Source: Actinacidiphila sp. DG2A-62
GTDB taxonomy: Bacteria > Actinomycetota > Actinomycetes > Streptomycetales > Streptomycetaceae
Length of the DNA stretch: 62,812 bases
Direction: 5' to 3'
NCBI RefSeq assembly: GCF_035825295.1
Contig: NZ_JAYMGI010000001.1
Location: 1-62,812 of the forward strand
In this document: positions 25,153 through 33,511 of the stretch, one piece after another
Numbering within the stretch: the stretch's first letter is position 1
How the letters are laid out: every line of letters begins with the position of its first letter
Position numbers and translations under genes: made by a program
Notes under the pieces: model-generated
Databases searched by the model: none
What the model saw: only the letters and a program-made list of their open reading frames with translations
What the model was told of the DNA's origin: nothing

Positions 25153-26388
25153 TCACTGGCCACCTCGTAGCTCTCGCAGGTGAGCGACGAACTCGCGCGC
25201 CTCGTCGGCGTGACCGTACTGGGCTTGGAGGACCTGCCCGAGGTCCGCCGCGACCATTGCCAGCGACGGCAGCGAGCGGCGGGTTCCGCTCAGCGCCTGC
25301 TCCCCGAACGCCAGCGCCGTGTCGAGGTCGCCTTCCCGGGCCGCGACGACTCCCAGCGTCACCCGGGCCTCAGCGATGCGCATCGGCGCCCGCTCCGCCC
25401 CGTCGAAGTCCGTGCTCGCCCGGATGACCTCGCTGGCCAGCTGCTCCGCGAGGCGGTTCTCGCCGACCCTGCGCAGGGCGTCCATCCGATAGAAGTCGTA
25501 CTTCCCCGGGTCCACCACGAAGTGGTTCTCGATGTTCTCCGGATACGGCAGCCGCTCGAGCAGCTGGCGGCCCTTGTCGAGCGCCACCTCGGTCTGCGTC
25601 CGGTCCCCTATCCGCGCCCACGCCTTGGCCTGCTGCGCGTACAGCTGCGCGGCCACGCTCTCGTTCGGCGCCACGGCGATGCCGGCCTCCGCGGCCGCGA
25701 TGACGCCGCGGTAGTCGCCCCGGGTCAGCGCGAACCAGGCACGCATCTCGTGCGCCCACCCCTGCACGCTCAGCTCCCCGGCCTCCTGGCCGAGCATCAG
25801 CGCGGCCTGCCGGGTTGCCTCCGCGTCCCGCGGCCGCCCCGAGTCGTACTCCACACAGCCCACCAACAGCGACAGCTTGCCAGCGAGCGCGATGATCTCG
25901 CGGTGCTGCGCCAGGCTCACCCGCTGGTGCTGGAGACCGACGACACGCGCCAGCCAGGCCTTGCCCTCCAAGAGCAGTTGGTCAGCGGGCATGTAGGCGT
26001 ACTCGCAGCACAAGCGGTCCGCGGTGATGCGCAGTGCATCCAGCGTCGCGGTGTCGACGTCGGAGGCCCGCAGACGGGCGATGATGTCCACGGTGTCCAT
26101 GCCGCTGACCTGCAACACTTCCGCCCGCCCGTCGCGGCGGCCGCGCTCGGGGAAGAACGCACCCGTGGTGGTGCCGAAGGTCTGAGCGATGGCCGACCGG
26201 TACTTCACCGGCTGCGCGTCCCCCGCCTCCCAGCGCTTCCACTGCCGCAGCAGGTCATGCTCGCTGACTTCCTGGTCATCGGGGAGGCGGGCCATCAGTG
26301 CGCGTACCGCGTCGGTCTGCGACCAGTCGCGTGCGGCGCGCTCCTCAACCATCCGGCGTGCCCAGTCGGGACGTTCGTCAGCAGCCAT
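25153..26388 (-). CDS. Helix-turn-helix plus TPR-like regulator, 411 aa
   Basis: ATG at 26388 behind GGGGAG. The N-terminal 75 residues hold an XRE-like helix-turn-helix (RDWSQTDAVRALMARL, LLRQWKRWEAGDAQPVKYRSAIAQTFG). The rest is a superhelix of tetratricopeptide-like helix pairs (LAQHREIIALAGKLSLLVG, GDYRGVIAAAEAGIAVAP, ARVTLGVVAAREGDLDTALA). Streptomyces has many such regulators, whose TPR part often senses a peptide or partner. A nested palindromic operator with four GTGACA half-sites lies about 120 bp upstream and suggests autoregulation. Confidence 0.75.
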   Translation of the reverse strand: MAADERPDWARRMVEERAARDWSQTDAVRALMARLPDDQEVSEHDLLRQWKRWEAGDAQPVKYRSAIAQTFGTTTGAFFPERGRRDGRAEVLQVSGMDTVDIIARLRASDVDTATLDALRITADRLCCEYAYMPADQLLLEGKAWLARVVGLQHQRVSLAQHREIIALAGKLSLLVGCVEYDSGRPRDAEATRQAALMLGQEAGELSVQGWAHEMRAWFALTRGDYRGVIAAAEAGIAVAPNESVAAQLYAQQAKAWARIGDRTQTEVALDKGRQLLERLPYPENIENHFVVDPGKYDFYRMDALRRVGENRLAEQLASEVIRASTDFDGAERAPMRIAEARVTLGVVAAREGDLDTALAFGEQALSGTRRSLPSLAMVAADLGQVLQAQYGHADEAREFVAHLRELRGGQ

Positions 26389-26506
26389 GGCTCCCCTTCC
26401 CCGTGCGCGGCATGTGGCGCAGCCAGCCCCGAACCGGGGAGCGCCCGCACAGCGCTGGCTGGCCCTTCCGGTGCCGAGCATGGCACGCAGCCACGAACGT
26501 GCGGAG

Positions 26507-26551
26507 GTGACAAGCGCCGGTGACATCTCAGATGTCACCCCCACTTGTCAC
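26507..26551. promoter_or_regulatory. Nested palindromic operator upstream of the XRE-TPR gene
   Basis: A 21-bp palindrome GGTGACATCT-C-AGATGTCACC (26519-26539) is flanked by an outer inverted pair GTGACAAG (26507-26514) and CTTGTCAC (26544-26551). That makes four GTGACA half-sites in nested dyads, typical of a dimeric or tetrameric regulator. Confidence 0.6.
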
Positions 26552-26630
26552 TTTCCGTAGCTGAAATCCCAGAGCACGGTGATCGCCAGTCCGCACGACG
26601 GAGGAGGCGTTCACCGTGACCGGCACGTGC

Positions 26631-27890
26631 TTAGTCAAGAGCGTCCGCCCGTTCCGCCAGCGCGAGCAGCTCTCGTGGCGCATTCGGGCCGGCAATCAGC
26701 ACCAGCTCACGGATCGTCGCGCGCGAGGCGTGGTGCGTCTGGATCGTCTCGGGAGCTACGGCTTCCGCGCGCAGCAGGCAGTCGAGGGCCTCGCCCCCGT
26801 GGCGCCTCTGCGCGTGCGCTCGCCCCAGGTCCATCAGCAACCGCCCCTGACGCTCAGGCGAGAGGTCGTCGGCGTTGATACCGAGGCCGATGTCCAGCGC
26901 CTCGCCGGCATCACCGAGGTCGACGGCGGTGCTCACGGCCTGGATCTCAACGTTGACCGGGCCGAATTCCAGATTGAAGTCGTTCCGGTTCTCACCCAGC
27001 CGGGCCGCGATGTCACGCGCCCGGGCGATCTCCTCTTTGGCTTCGGCACGGGCGCCTGCGCGCGCGTGCACCAGGGCCAGGGCCAGGTGCAGCGAGCCGA
27101 GAACCGACAGGGCCGGCGGGGTGTCGACAGCCTGGTCTTCCAGGGCGTTGATCGCGGTGCGGGCCGCGTGCTCAGCCTGCCCGAGGCTCCGCAGCCGTAC
27201 GAACGCCTGAACCATGCGGAAGACGCTGGCGCAGACGTGGAGCGGGTCTCCCGACCGTTCCGCGGCGAAGACCGCGCGATCGGCTGCCACCCAGGCCGCG
27301 TCAGCTTCGTCCTGCCGCACGAATGCAGCGGACAGCGCCTGGTAGGCCCGCGAGAGCAGCAGGTGCAGCTCGGTCCTGTGCTGCTCCTGGGCCGTGCGGG
27401 CGACGCGCTCGAGCTCGGGGAGCAGGTCCGCGGCGAGGGTGCTGACCTGCGCAAGCTGCCCGGCGTGCGTGAGCTCCCACAGGTCGTCGACGTCTCCCCG
27501 CAGCGCGTCCAGCGGCCGGTCGGACTCCTCACCCGCGCCGGACAGCAGGGTACGAAGAGCGGGGTGGCCGGAGATCAGCCGCCGGGTCTCGTCCAGGTCA
27601 TTGGACAGGGACAACGGGGCGGGCGCCGATGACTGCCCGCCGAGGTCTGCCGGCGCACTGGGCCGCAGCTGCTGTACCGACACCGCGAGTTCGTCGGCCA
27701 GCTGCTGGAGCAGGTCGACGCGCTGGACAGGCTGCACCCCGCGCTCTACCTGCGACATCCAGCTGCTCGTCTTGCCGAGCGCCGCTGCGAGTTCAGTCTG
27801 AGTGCGCCCCCGCTCCTTGCGGAACTTCTGGACGCGCTGCCCGAAGGCGCGGTCTGCTGGGTCGACATCTCTTCCGGTCGGCTTCATCAC
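26631..27890 (-). CDS. XRE-family regulator with TPR domain, 419 aa
   Basis: The helix-turn-helix is clear at residues 17-75 (FGQRVQKFRKERGRTQTELA, ALGKTSSWMSQVERGVQPVQ). The remainder is a run of tetratricopeptide-like helices (LLSRAYQALSAAFVRQDEAD, LGSLHLALALVHARAGARAE, LMDLGRAHAQRRHGGEALDC). It overlaps the upstream monooxygenase-like gene by ATGA, so the two are one transcription unit starting near the palindromic operators at 28273. It probably controls its own operon; the inducer is unknown. Confidence 0.8.
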   Translation of the reverse strand: MMKPTGRDVDPADRAFGQRVQKFRKERGRTQTELAAALGKTSSWMSQVERGVQPVQRVDLLQQLADELAVSVQQLRPSAPADLGGQSSAPAPLSLSNDLDETRRLISGHPALRTLLSGAGEESDRPLDALRGDVDDLWELTHAGQLAQVSTLAADLLPELERVARTAQEQHRTELHLLLSRAYQALSAAFVRQDEADAAWVAADRAVFAAERSGDPLHVCASVFRMVQAFVRLRSLGQAEHAARTAINALEDQAVDTPPALSVLGSLHLALALVHARAGARAEAKEEIARARDIAARLGENRNDFNLEFGPVNVEIQAVSTAVDLGDAGEALDIGLGINADDLSPERQGRLLMDLGRAHAQRRHGGEALDCLLRAEAVAPETIQTHHASRATIRELVLIAGPNAPRELLALAERADALD

Positions 27891-28252
27891 CCCTCCGATC
27901 CGGGGCGCTTGCTGAGGCTCGGCAGCTCGTTGAGGAACGTCACCTCGGTCCCCGCCAGGAACTGCTCGCGTGCGGCGAGGAAGTGCCTGGTGTGCGCCTG
28001 GTCCTCGTGTGCCTGGAACGCCGCTTGGTCGGCGTAGAGCTCGTAGAAGACCCGCACCAGCGGTTCATTGACCGGTGTGTGCACGGCGTATACGAGCGTG
28101 CCGGGCTCGGTGCGGATGCCGGCTGCGGTCTGTGCGACCAGCTCATCGAACTGCTGGGCAGCGGCGGTGTCTCGCAGGGTGAAGCGCACTACCAGTGCGT
28201 ATCCGCTGGGCACGGGGCTGCCTTCCTCTCTCTGTCGCGTCGTCACGGACAC
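27887..28252 (-). CDS. Antibiotic-biosynthesis-monooxygenase-like protein
   Basis: 121 residues with the ABM ferredoxin-like fold pattern: YALVVRFTLRDTAAAQQFDEL, then EPGTLVYAVHTPVNEPLVRVFYELYADQAAFQAHEDQAHTRHF in pieces. ABM proteins oxidise small aromatic substrates or act as dimeric binding proteins. First gene of an operon with an XRE-TPR regulator, suggesting a small-molecule-responsive pair. The N-terminal 15 residues may be untranslated if the GTG at about 28210 is used. Confidence 0.75.
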   Translation of the reverse strand: MSVTTRQREEGSPVPSGYALVVRFTLRDTAAAQQFDELVAQTAAGIRTEPGTLVYAVHTPVNEPLVRVFYELYADQAAFQAHEDQAHTRHFLAAREQFLAGTEVTFLNELPSLSKRPGSEG

Positions 28253-28272
28253 ATTCTCACACTAGGCGCTGT

Positions 28273-28324
28273 AGTGCTAGATAGCACTTGAGGTGTTGAC
28301 TCGCACTTATAGTGCTACTACCTT
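28273..28324. promoter_or_regulatory. Two AGTGCT palindromes and a plus-strand promoter
   Basis: AGTGCTA-GA-TAGCACT (28273-28288) and GCACT-TAT-AGTGC (28303-28315) are perfect palindromes in an unusually AT-rich stretch. A -35-like TTGACT (28296-28301) and -10-like TACCTT (28319-28324), 17 bp apart, point to plus-strand transcription with the second palindrome between the boxes. The sites also lie 21-63 bp upstream of the minus-strand ABM gene, so one repressor could control both directions. Confidence 0.6.
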
Positions 28325-28453
28325 CGAGGTGTAGCGCCCGGACCTCCCGCGTGGTGAGGAAAGGCAGCGCTCGTTCCTTGAGAACTCCACAGCGTGATCC
28401 ACCACCTCGTTCGAGGGCTGTGACCAGGCCGGCCCGGTGAGTGGAGACCCGTC

Positions 28454-28639
28454 GTGAGGCGCCATTACCGCTGGTGGTGGCAGCTCGGCACGGATGTTGA
28501 CCCGTCAGGTGCTCATTGCTGGCGGAGAGTCCGGAGGGCCGGCAGCCCCGCGACGTTAAAGAACGACGCGGCACACCTTGATCGCCTAGCGCACGTCCGG
28601 ATGGATCTCCCGGACGGTGCCCGCGGTCCGCGTCAGTAG
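28454..28639 (+). CDS. Possible leader ORF with three consecutive Trp codons
   Basis: From a GTG, the frame begins VRRHYRWWWQLGTDVDPSGA and continues to 61 codons. Three adjacent TGG codons recall the Trp-rich leader peptides of actinobacterial trp operons, and a terminator-like hairpin (28768-28796) stands between this ORF and the operon at 28853. It is longer than typical leaders and no trp gene follows, so chance or a remnant are real alternatives. No ribosome-binding site is obvious beyond GGAGACC. Confidence 0.3.
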   Translation: MRRHYRWWWQLGTDVDPSGAHCWRRVRRAGSPATLKNDAAHLDRLAHVRMDLPDGARGPRQ

Positions 28640-28767
28640 GAGATCCGGCACCACTCACCTGGAGGTGCCGCGCAGCTTTCGCAGCGTTCCTGTGCTGCCC
28701 GTCTTCGCCGCCCGCATCGCACGGGGCGGCGCTGGCGGGGGATGCAGGACCGACACGCACCAATGCG

Positions 28768-28796
28768 AAGGCCCCGGGGTTGCAGCCCGGGGCCTT
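28768..28796 (+). terminator. Hairpin before the transfer operon
   Basis: AAGGCCCCGGG pairs with CCCGGGGCCTT (11-bp stem) and is followed by TGTC. It lies 57 bp before the first gene of the long plus-strand operon and could terminate upstream leader transcription or serve as an attenuator. The rest of 28325-28850 holds no certain gene. Confidence 0.55.
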
Positions 28797-28852
28797 TGTC
28801 GTCGGCCACTCCAGCCCAGCTCATCACCAGAGAGTCGAGTAGGAGTGCGACC

Positions 28853-28966
28853 TTGACGTACATCATGACATCCCCCGCGCCGGTCGTGCGCGGGGACAGC
28901 GACCCGGACATGGACGAAGCACTGCGCCGTGTCCGGCAGGACCAGAAGGGCGGCGGAGCGCGGTGA
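28853..28966 (+). CDS. Small hypothetical protein opening the transfer operon
   Basis: TTG start behind AGGAGTG, 37 residues (or 33 from the ATG at 28865, which lacks a ribosome-binding site). The C-terminal DMDEALRRVRQDQKGGGAR is a charged helix. Its stop overlaps the GTG of the ATPase-like gene (GTGA), indicating coupled translation. Confidence 0.5.
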   Translation: MTYIMTSPAPVVRGDSDPDMDEALRRVRQDQKGGGAR

Positions 28967-29453
28967 CCGCGCCGGCCTCCGCCACGACGTACGGCACGGG
29001 CACGATGACCGAGCAGGGCAGGCGCTTCCGGCCTCGGTCCCGGGCTTGTACCTGCGTCACCGGCCAGGCGGGTTCACCGCGCACATCACGGCGTCCGAGC
29101 ACAGCCTGGCCACGGTGCGGCACCTGACCGCGGACGTCCTCCAGTTCCACGGCGCCGACCTTGAGTCGGCCGGCACCGCGCAGCTTGTGCTGTCCGAACT
29201 GGTCGGCAACGCGGTGCGCGCCTGCGGGTCGCACGCCCCGCTGGTCGTGGAGATCTACACGGGCCGCGATGGCATCACGGTGGCCGTGCACGACCCGGCT
29301 CCGGAGCTGCTGCCGCACCGCACCGCCGCCGGCGACCTGGCGGAGTCCGGGCGCGGCCTGGTTCTGCTGGATCTGCTCGCCCCCGGCTGGACCGTCGACC
29401 GCAGCCCGGTCGGCAAGCAGATCCGCTGCCGCCTGGTCGCGGACACGAAGTAG
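28963..29453 (+). CDS. RsbW-like ATP-binding protein (HATPase), frameshifted
   Basis: About 163 residues once a missing G near 29016 is restored. The upstream frame (GTG, VTAPASATTYGTGTMTEQG) then joins the downstream frame at QALPASVPGLYLRHRPGG. The body shows the anti-sigma/histidine-kinase-like ATPase fold: LVLSELVGNAVRACG (N box), VAVHDPAPELLP (G1-like) and ESGRGLVLLDLLAPGW (G2). Such proteins bind ATP and often anti-sigma partners in Streptomyces. It precedes WhiB, so a regulatory start to the operon is likely. Confidence 0.7.
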
Positions 29454-29578
29454 CGCACCGGGCCGGGGCGGCCGGGAGGTCAGCCCGCTGATGGTGTGCA
29501 CGCCGCGCCGGAGGGCCGCGATCACCGCGCCCGCCCCGGCCTCCGCTGAACCCCTGACTGATCACCACGGAGGAAACC

Positions 29579-29854
29579 ATGGACTGGCGACACCGCGCCG
29601 TGTGCCGTACCGAGGACCCCGAGCTGTTCTTCCCGGCCAGCAACGCGGGCATCGCGCTGCTGCAGATCGAGGAGGCCAAGAGCGTGTGCCGGCGCTGCCC
29701 GGTGATGGACCAGTGCCTGCAGTGGGCGCTGGAGAACGGCCAGGAGCACGGCGTGTGGGGCGGCCTGTCGGAGGACGAGCGACGCAGCATGCGCCGCCGC
29801 GCGGCCCGCAACCGCGCCGCCAACCGCGCGAAGAACCAGGAGGCGTCGGCATGA
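29579..29854 (+). CDS. WhiB-like iron-sulfur transcription factor
   Basis: 91 residues with four cysteines in Wbl arrangement: Cys9, then CRRCPVMDQC (C-x2-C-x5-C), followed by the GVWGG turn and a basic C-terminal tail (RRSMRRRAARNRAANRAK) for DNA binding. Wbl proteins hold a 4Fe-4S cluster and act with the main sigma factor; plasmid members tune transfer or host development. ATG is preceded by GGAGGA. It overlaps the next gene by ATGA. Confidence 0.9.
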   Translation: MDWRHRAVCRTEDPELFFPASNAGIALLQIEEAKSVCRRCPVMDQCLQWALENGQEHGVWGGLSEDERRSMRRRAARNRAANRAKNQEASA

Positions 29855-30084
29855 GGATCAGCCTTCGCCGTCAGGCCCCGTACCGGGACTGGACCGCCGC
29901 CGACTACGACTCCTTCGAGGTCCTGGTCGCCGCCGGAGTCCGCCGCCCCGCGGCCCGCGTCTCCCGCGCCCGCGCCTCCCGCCCGGTGCGCCGGGCGGTG
30001 CGCGCCGCACTGCGCAGCACCCACGGCCGGGCCGGCCGCCACGCGCGGCCGGCCACCGAGCCGCTGCACAGCCCCGCCAACTGA
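29851..30084 (+). CDS. Basic 77-aa protein
   Basis: Translationally coupled to the WhiB-like gene. An N-terminal YRDWTAADYDSFEVLVAAGV helix is followed by an Arg/Ala-rich basic tail, so it may bind nucleic acid. No family was recognised. Confidence 0.55.
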   Translation: MRISLRRQAPYRDWTAADYDSFEVLVAAGVRRPAARVSRARASRPVRRAVRAALRSTHGRAGRHARPATEPLHSPAN

Positions 30085-30192
30085 CCTGCATCGTCTGTCG
30101 GTTGCCTCCCCCGCCCGTCCCGCCACCCGCGGGGACGGGCGGGGCAGAGGGGAGCCGGACAGCCCGGACCACCGCAACCCGAAGGAGGCGCC

Positions 30193-30579
30193 GTGGCCGA
30201 CCAGTCGCGCCAGCAGCGCACCGCCGACACCGCCCCGCGCAGCACCCGCTACAAGGCGGGCGACTACGTCCTGTACCGCGACGCGGAGAAGTTCTGGACC
30301 GGCAAGCCGGGCCACACCACCATCTGCAAGGTGGAGCGCGGCCGGATCAACTACAACTCCGGCGAGACGATGTACGACCTGCTCGAGGTGGCGACCCACC
30401 GCCACCTGTTCGCGCACCCCGACTACATGCGGCTGCTCCCGGCGGTCGACGCGATGCACGACATCGACACCGCGCCGCTGAGCGAGCCCGACGCCGGGGC
30501 GATGTCCCCGGCCGCCGTCGCGTGGCTGCGCCGGGCCGTGCAGGCCAACACCGGCCGCCAGCCGCAGCTCCCGCGCTGA
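30193..30579 (+). CDS. Hypothetical 128-aa protein
   Basis: GTG start behind AAGGAGG. Residues 18-60 look like a small beta domain (YKAGDYVLYRDAEKFWTGKP, TTICKVERGRINYNSGE) and residues 60-110 are helical. It lies between the WhiB-like and DUF2637 genes, with a strong hairpin just after it. Function unknown. Confidence 0.6.
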   Translation: MADQSRQQRTADTAPRSTRYKAGDYVLYRDAEKFWTGKPGHTTICKVERGRINYNSGETMYDLLEVATHRHLFAHPDYMRLLPAVDAMHDIDTAPLSEPDAGAMSPAAVAWLRRAVQANTGRQPQLPR

Positions 30580-30585
30580 CGCGAG

Positions 30586-30624
30586 GCGGTCTTCCTCGGC
30601 ACTGGAATTGCCGAGGAAGACCGC
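30586..30624. terminator. 16-bp perfect stem-loop between operon genes
   Basis: 30586-30601 pairs with 30609-30624 around a 7-nt loop; the arm reads GCGGTCTTCCTCGGCA. There is no U-run. It may partially terminate the operon or mark an RNA-processing site before the DUF2637 gene. Confidence 0.55.
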
Positions 30625-30715
30625 ACTGCTCAGGGTGCCACCCCGACCCGATCCCCGTCACCAGCGCCCCCGGCCGATCCGCCGGGGGCGCTGCGCGTTC
30701 CAGGAAGGACATCCG

Positions 30716-32776
30716 GTGACCAAGTCCGCCACCACCAACCGCCGCCGGAAGGCTGCGGCCGCGCCGCCGCGCCAGCGCCGCGCGACTTCGCCGCCGGCAC
30801 CGGCGGCCCCCGACACCACCGACTCCACGGACAAGCCCGGCGTCGCCGAAGTCCCGGCGCGGCCCGAGGCCGACCCGGCCGTGGCCGACGCCAACGACCG
30901 CGCCGCCGACCTCGCGGACACCTTGCGGGAGCAGGCCGCGGCCGACGCTCAGCGCATCCTCGCCGACGGCCAGGCGCGCGCCGAGCAGCTGCTCGCGGCG
31001 GCGCGCGGCGAGGCCGCCGCCCTGGCCGCCGCGGCGGCCGCCGACCGCGACCGTCTCCTGGCCGACGCGCAGGCCGTCGTCGACCAGGTCCGCGCGCAGG
31101 CCGCCGCCAACGCCGCCGACGCTGCCGCCGACGTCGACCAGGTGCTTGCCGACGCCCGTACTCGGGCCGAGGCCGTCACCGCCGACGCCCGCGTAGCCGC
31201 CGGCCAGATCGTGGCCGACGCGCAGCGCGAGGCGGACCAGGTGCTGGCCGACGCGCGGCGCCAGGAGCAGGAGCTCCGGGTCCGCGCCACTGCGGCGGCC
31301 GACCATGTGCTGGAGCAGGCCCGCGCCGCGGCCGCCGACGTCCGCGCGGCCGCCGACCGCGCCCGTACGGCGGCCGACGCGCACGCCGCGCAGGTCCGTG
31401 CCGCGGCCGAGCAGGCCGCCAGGGGCATCCGGCAGGACGCCGACCGCGCCCTGGCCGACGCCCGCACCGACGCCGGCAACGTCCGCACGGTGGCGGAGCG
31501 GAACGCGGCGCGGCTGCGCGAGCAGGCCGGTGCCGACGCCCGCACCGCCCGCGAGGCTGCGGCGGCTGCGGCAGCCGACCGCGCGGCCGCCGCGACCGAC
31601 CGCGCGGAAGCCGAGCGGATCCTCGCCGCGGCGTCCGAGCGGACCGTGCAGCGGGCCCGGCGCCGGGAGATCCGCCGCAAGGCCCGCCAGGACGCCGCCG
31701 GCACCGGCGTCCCAGCGTTGTCCGGGCGGGAGCTGGTCCTGGTCCTGGTCGTCGTCGTGGCAGCCGCGACCGTGTCCACGCTCGGTCTGCTGTCCTCCTA
31801 CACCGCGCTGGAGACCGCGGCCCGCGGTTGGGGCTGGTCCTGGCCGTGGCTGCTGCCCATCGGTGTGGACGTGTCGATCCCGGCGTTCACCGGCGCCTCG
31901 CTGCTGCTGATCCGGATGGACATGGAGCTGCGGTGGGTGCGGTGGGTGCCGCGGGTGCTGACGGCCGCGACGATCTACCTGAACTGGTCGGCCGCGCACA
32001 GCCTGGCCGGCCGGATCGGCCACGGCGCGCTGGTCGTGCTGTGGGTGGTGTTCTCCGAGATCGCCTCCCACATCTACGCCACGCGGATCGGCGCGGTCAC
32101 CGGGAGGACGCGCATGGAGTCGATCCGCCGCTCCCGCTGGGTGCTGGCCCCGGTCTCCACCGCGCGGCTGCGGCGCCGGATGATCCTGTGGGAGATCACC
32201 TCCTACGACGAAGGACTGACCCGGCTCCAGCAGCAGACTGTGCTGCGGGCCCAGCTGCGCGAGCAGTACGGCTGGCGGTGGCGCAGCAAGGCCCCGCTGG
32301 AGGACCGGATGGCGCTCAAGCTCGGCTCCGCCCCGGCGGAGCTGGCCGACGCGCTCACCCCCGAGGGGTCCGACACCGCCCCCGCCGACGACGCGAGCGC
32401 GCTCACCATCGAGCGGGCCGACACGAGCGCGGGCAACGCTCACGGCAAGGTGAGCGCGAGCGCGCCCGCGCTCAACCCCGCCCGCGCTCACGGTGAGCGT
32501 GAGCGCAAGGCGCTCACCTCCGGCGCTCACCAAGGTGAGCGTGCGTCGGCGAGCGCGAGCGGTGAGCGAGCGGACGGCGGGCGCTCACGCAGTGAGGCCA
32601 CCGCGCTTACCGAGCGCCGGGTGACCGCGATCCGGGTCCTGGCCGCCGAGCTCGGTCGCCGCCCCACGTCGGCGGAGATCGTGAGCGCGCTCGTGGACGC
32701 CGGGCTCGCCGAGCCGGACATGTCCCGCCCGACCGCTCAGCGACTGCGCGCTCAGGCCGAGGCCGAAGCCGCCTGA
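30716..32776 (+). CDS. DUF2637 membrane protein with long coiled coil, 686 aa
   Basis: GTG start behind AGGAAGG. Residues 60-335 are an uninterrupted Ala/Arg/Asp-rich coiled coil (repeats such as VADAQREADQVLADARRQEQ). Residues 345-450 contain the DUF2637 region with about four membrane helices (ELVLVLVVVVAAATVSTLGL, WPWLLPIGVDVSIPAFTGAS, ALVVLWVVFSEIA). A helical cytoplasmic domain and a C-terminal winged-helix-like end (VTAIRVLAAELGRRPTSAEI) follow. DUF2637 proteins belong to actinobacterial plasmid transfer and spread loci. The coil fused to it is unusually long and may form a scaffold for the transfer machinery. Confidence 0.8.
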   Translation: MTKSATTNRRRKAAAAPPRQRRATSPPAPAAPDTTDSTDKPGVAEVPARPEADPAVADANDRAADLADTLREQAAADAQRILADGQARAEQLLAAARGEAAALAAAAAADRDRLLADAQAVVDQVRAQAAANAADAAADVDQVLADARTRAEAVTADARVAAGQIVADAQREADQVLADARRQEQELRVRATAAADHVLEQARAAAADVRAAADRARTAADAHAAQVRAAAEQAARGIRQDADRALADARTDAGNVRTVAERNAARLREQAGADARTAREAAAAAAADRAAAATDRAEAERILAAASERTVQRARRREIRRKARQDAAGTGVPALSGRELVLVLVVVVAAATVSTLGLLSSYTALETAARGWGWSWPWLLPIGVDVSIPAFTGASLLLIRMDMELRWVRWVPRVLTAATIYLNWSAAHSLAGRIGHGALVVLWVVFSEIASHIYATRIGAVTGRTRMESIRRSRWVLAPVSTARLRRRMILWEITSYDEGLTRLQQQTVLRAQLREQYGWRWRSKAPLEDRMALKLGSAPAELADALTPEGSDTAPADDASALTIERADTSAGNAHGKVSASAPALNPARAHGERERKALTSGAHQGERASASASGERADGGRSRSEATALTERRVTAIRVLAAELGRRPTSAEIVSALVDAGLAEPDMSRPTAQRLRAQAEAEAA

Positions 32777-32857
32777 CGCTCACCGAGCGCCCCTGAGCGC
32801 CCACCGCCGGGTGAGCGTGAGCGCCACCAGCACCCCGATCACCCTGCCGCTCATGGT

Positions 32858-32904
32858 CGTCACCGACCCTTCGCCCGCAGCCGGCGGGCGCAGGGTCGGT
32901 GACG
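32858..32904. terminator. Two-tier hairpin after the DUF2637 gene
   Basis: CGTCACCGACCCT (32858-32870) pairs with AGGGTCGGTGACG (32892-32904), and an inner GCCCGC/GCGGGC pair extends the structure. It stands between the DUF2637 gene and the next co-directional gene. Confidence 0.6.
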
Positions 32905-32964
32905 GCCACGGCCGGCAGGCCGATCCCCCGCAACCCTCTTCTTGATCCTCTGGAGGACATCGGC

Positions 32965-33507
32965 ATGACCGAGACCAACAACAGTGCGCGGTGGACCTCG
33001 GACCACCTGACCGCGCCGGGCGGAACCGCCCTGTACGCCGCGCAGCAGCGCGAGCGGCTGCGGCAGATGGCCGACGAGGTCCAGACGCTGCTGCGCGAGT
33101 ACCGCGCGGACCTGGAGGACGTCCGGATCGACGGCGACAAGCCGTTCGAACGCAAGATCCGGGCCTTCCTGGCGTCGCGTCCGCTGGCCCGACTGGAAAG
33201 CGACCTGCGCGACGCGGTGAATTCCATCGGGCGCCTGGACCGTGAATTCCAGCGCCGCTACGTCGAACTGCCCGCGAAGCGGCAGAAGAAGGCGGAGAAC
33301 AAGGCGCTGGAGAAGGCCACGAGGAAGGGCGGCGTGAACAGTCGGGTACTGAACACGGCCGAGCAGATCGCCGGAATTTCCCAGGGAATGCAGGACCCCG
33401 ACAAGAACGGAAAGACCCTGACCAAGGCGGGTGCGCAGCAGGTACCCGCGCAGGGTGCGCAGGGTGCCGAGCCGTCGTTCCTGGATTTCCTGCAGAGGCA
33501 GGGCTGA
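32965..33507 (+). CDS. Hypothetical 180-aa helical protein of the transfer operon
   Basis: ATG at 32965 behind GGAGGAC is preferred over ATG 32899, which overlaps the hairpin. It is mostly charged helices (ERLRQMADEVQTLLREYRAD, AKRQKKAENKALEKATRKGG), possibly a coiled-coil structural protein, ending SFLDFLQRQG. It shows more A/T at third positions than its neighbours. No family was recognised. Confidence 0.6.
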   Translation: MTETNNSARWTSDHLTAPGGTALYAAQQRERLRQMADEVQTLLREYRADLEDVRIDGDKPFERKIRAFLASRPLARLESDLRDAVNSIGRLDREFQRRYVELPAKRQKKAENKALEKATRKGGVNSRVLNTAEQIAGISQGMQDPDKNGKTLTKAGAQQVPAQGAQGAEPSFLDFLQRQG

Positions 33508-33511
33508 TCAC

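Noticed and set aside
24437..25156. A 239-codon minus-strand open frame in the region without clear genes
   Set aside because: Codon third positions are not GC-biased as in real genes here, and no domain or start signal is visible; it is kept only as a question in the findings.
30347..32533. A 728-codon open frame on the minus strand opposite the DUF2637 gene
   Set aside because: It is a by-product of high GC and Ala-rich coding on the other strand. No ribosome-binding site or domain is present, and the plus-strand protein has clear membrane and coiled-coil features.
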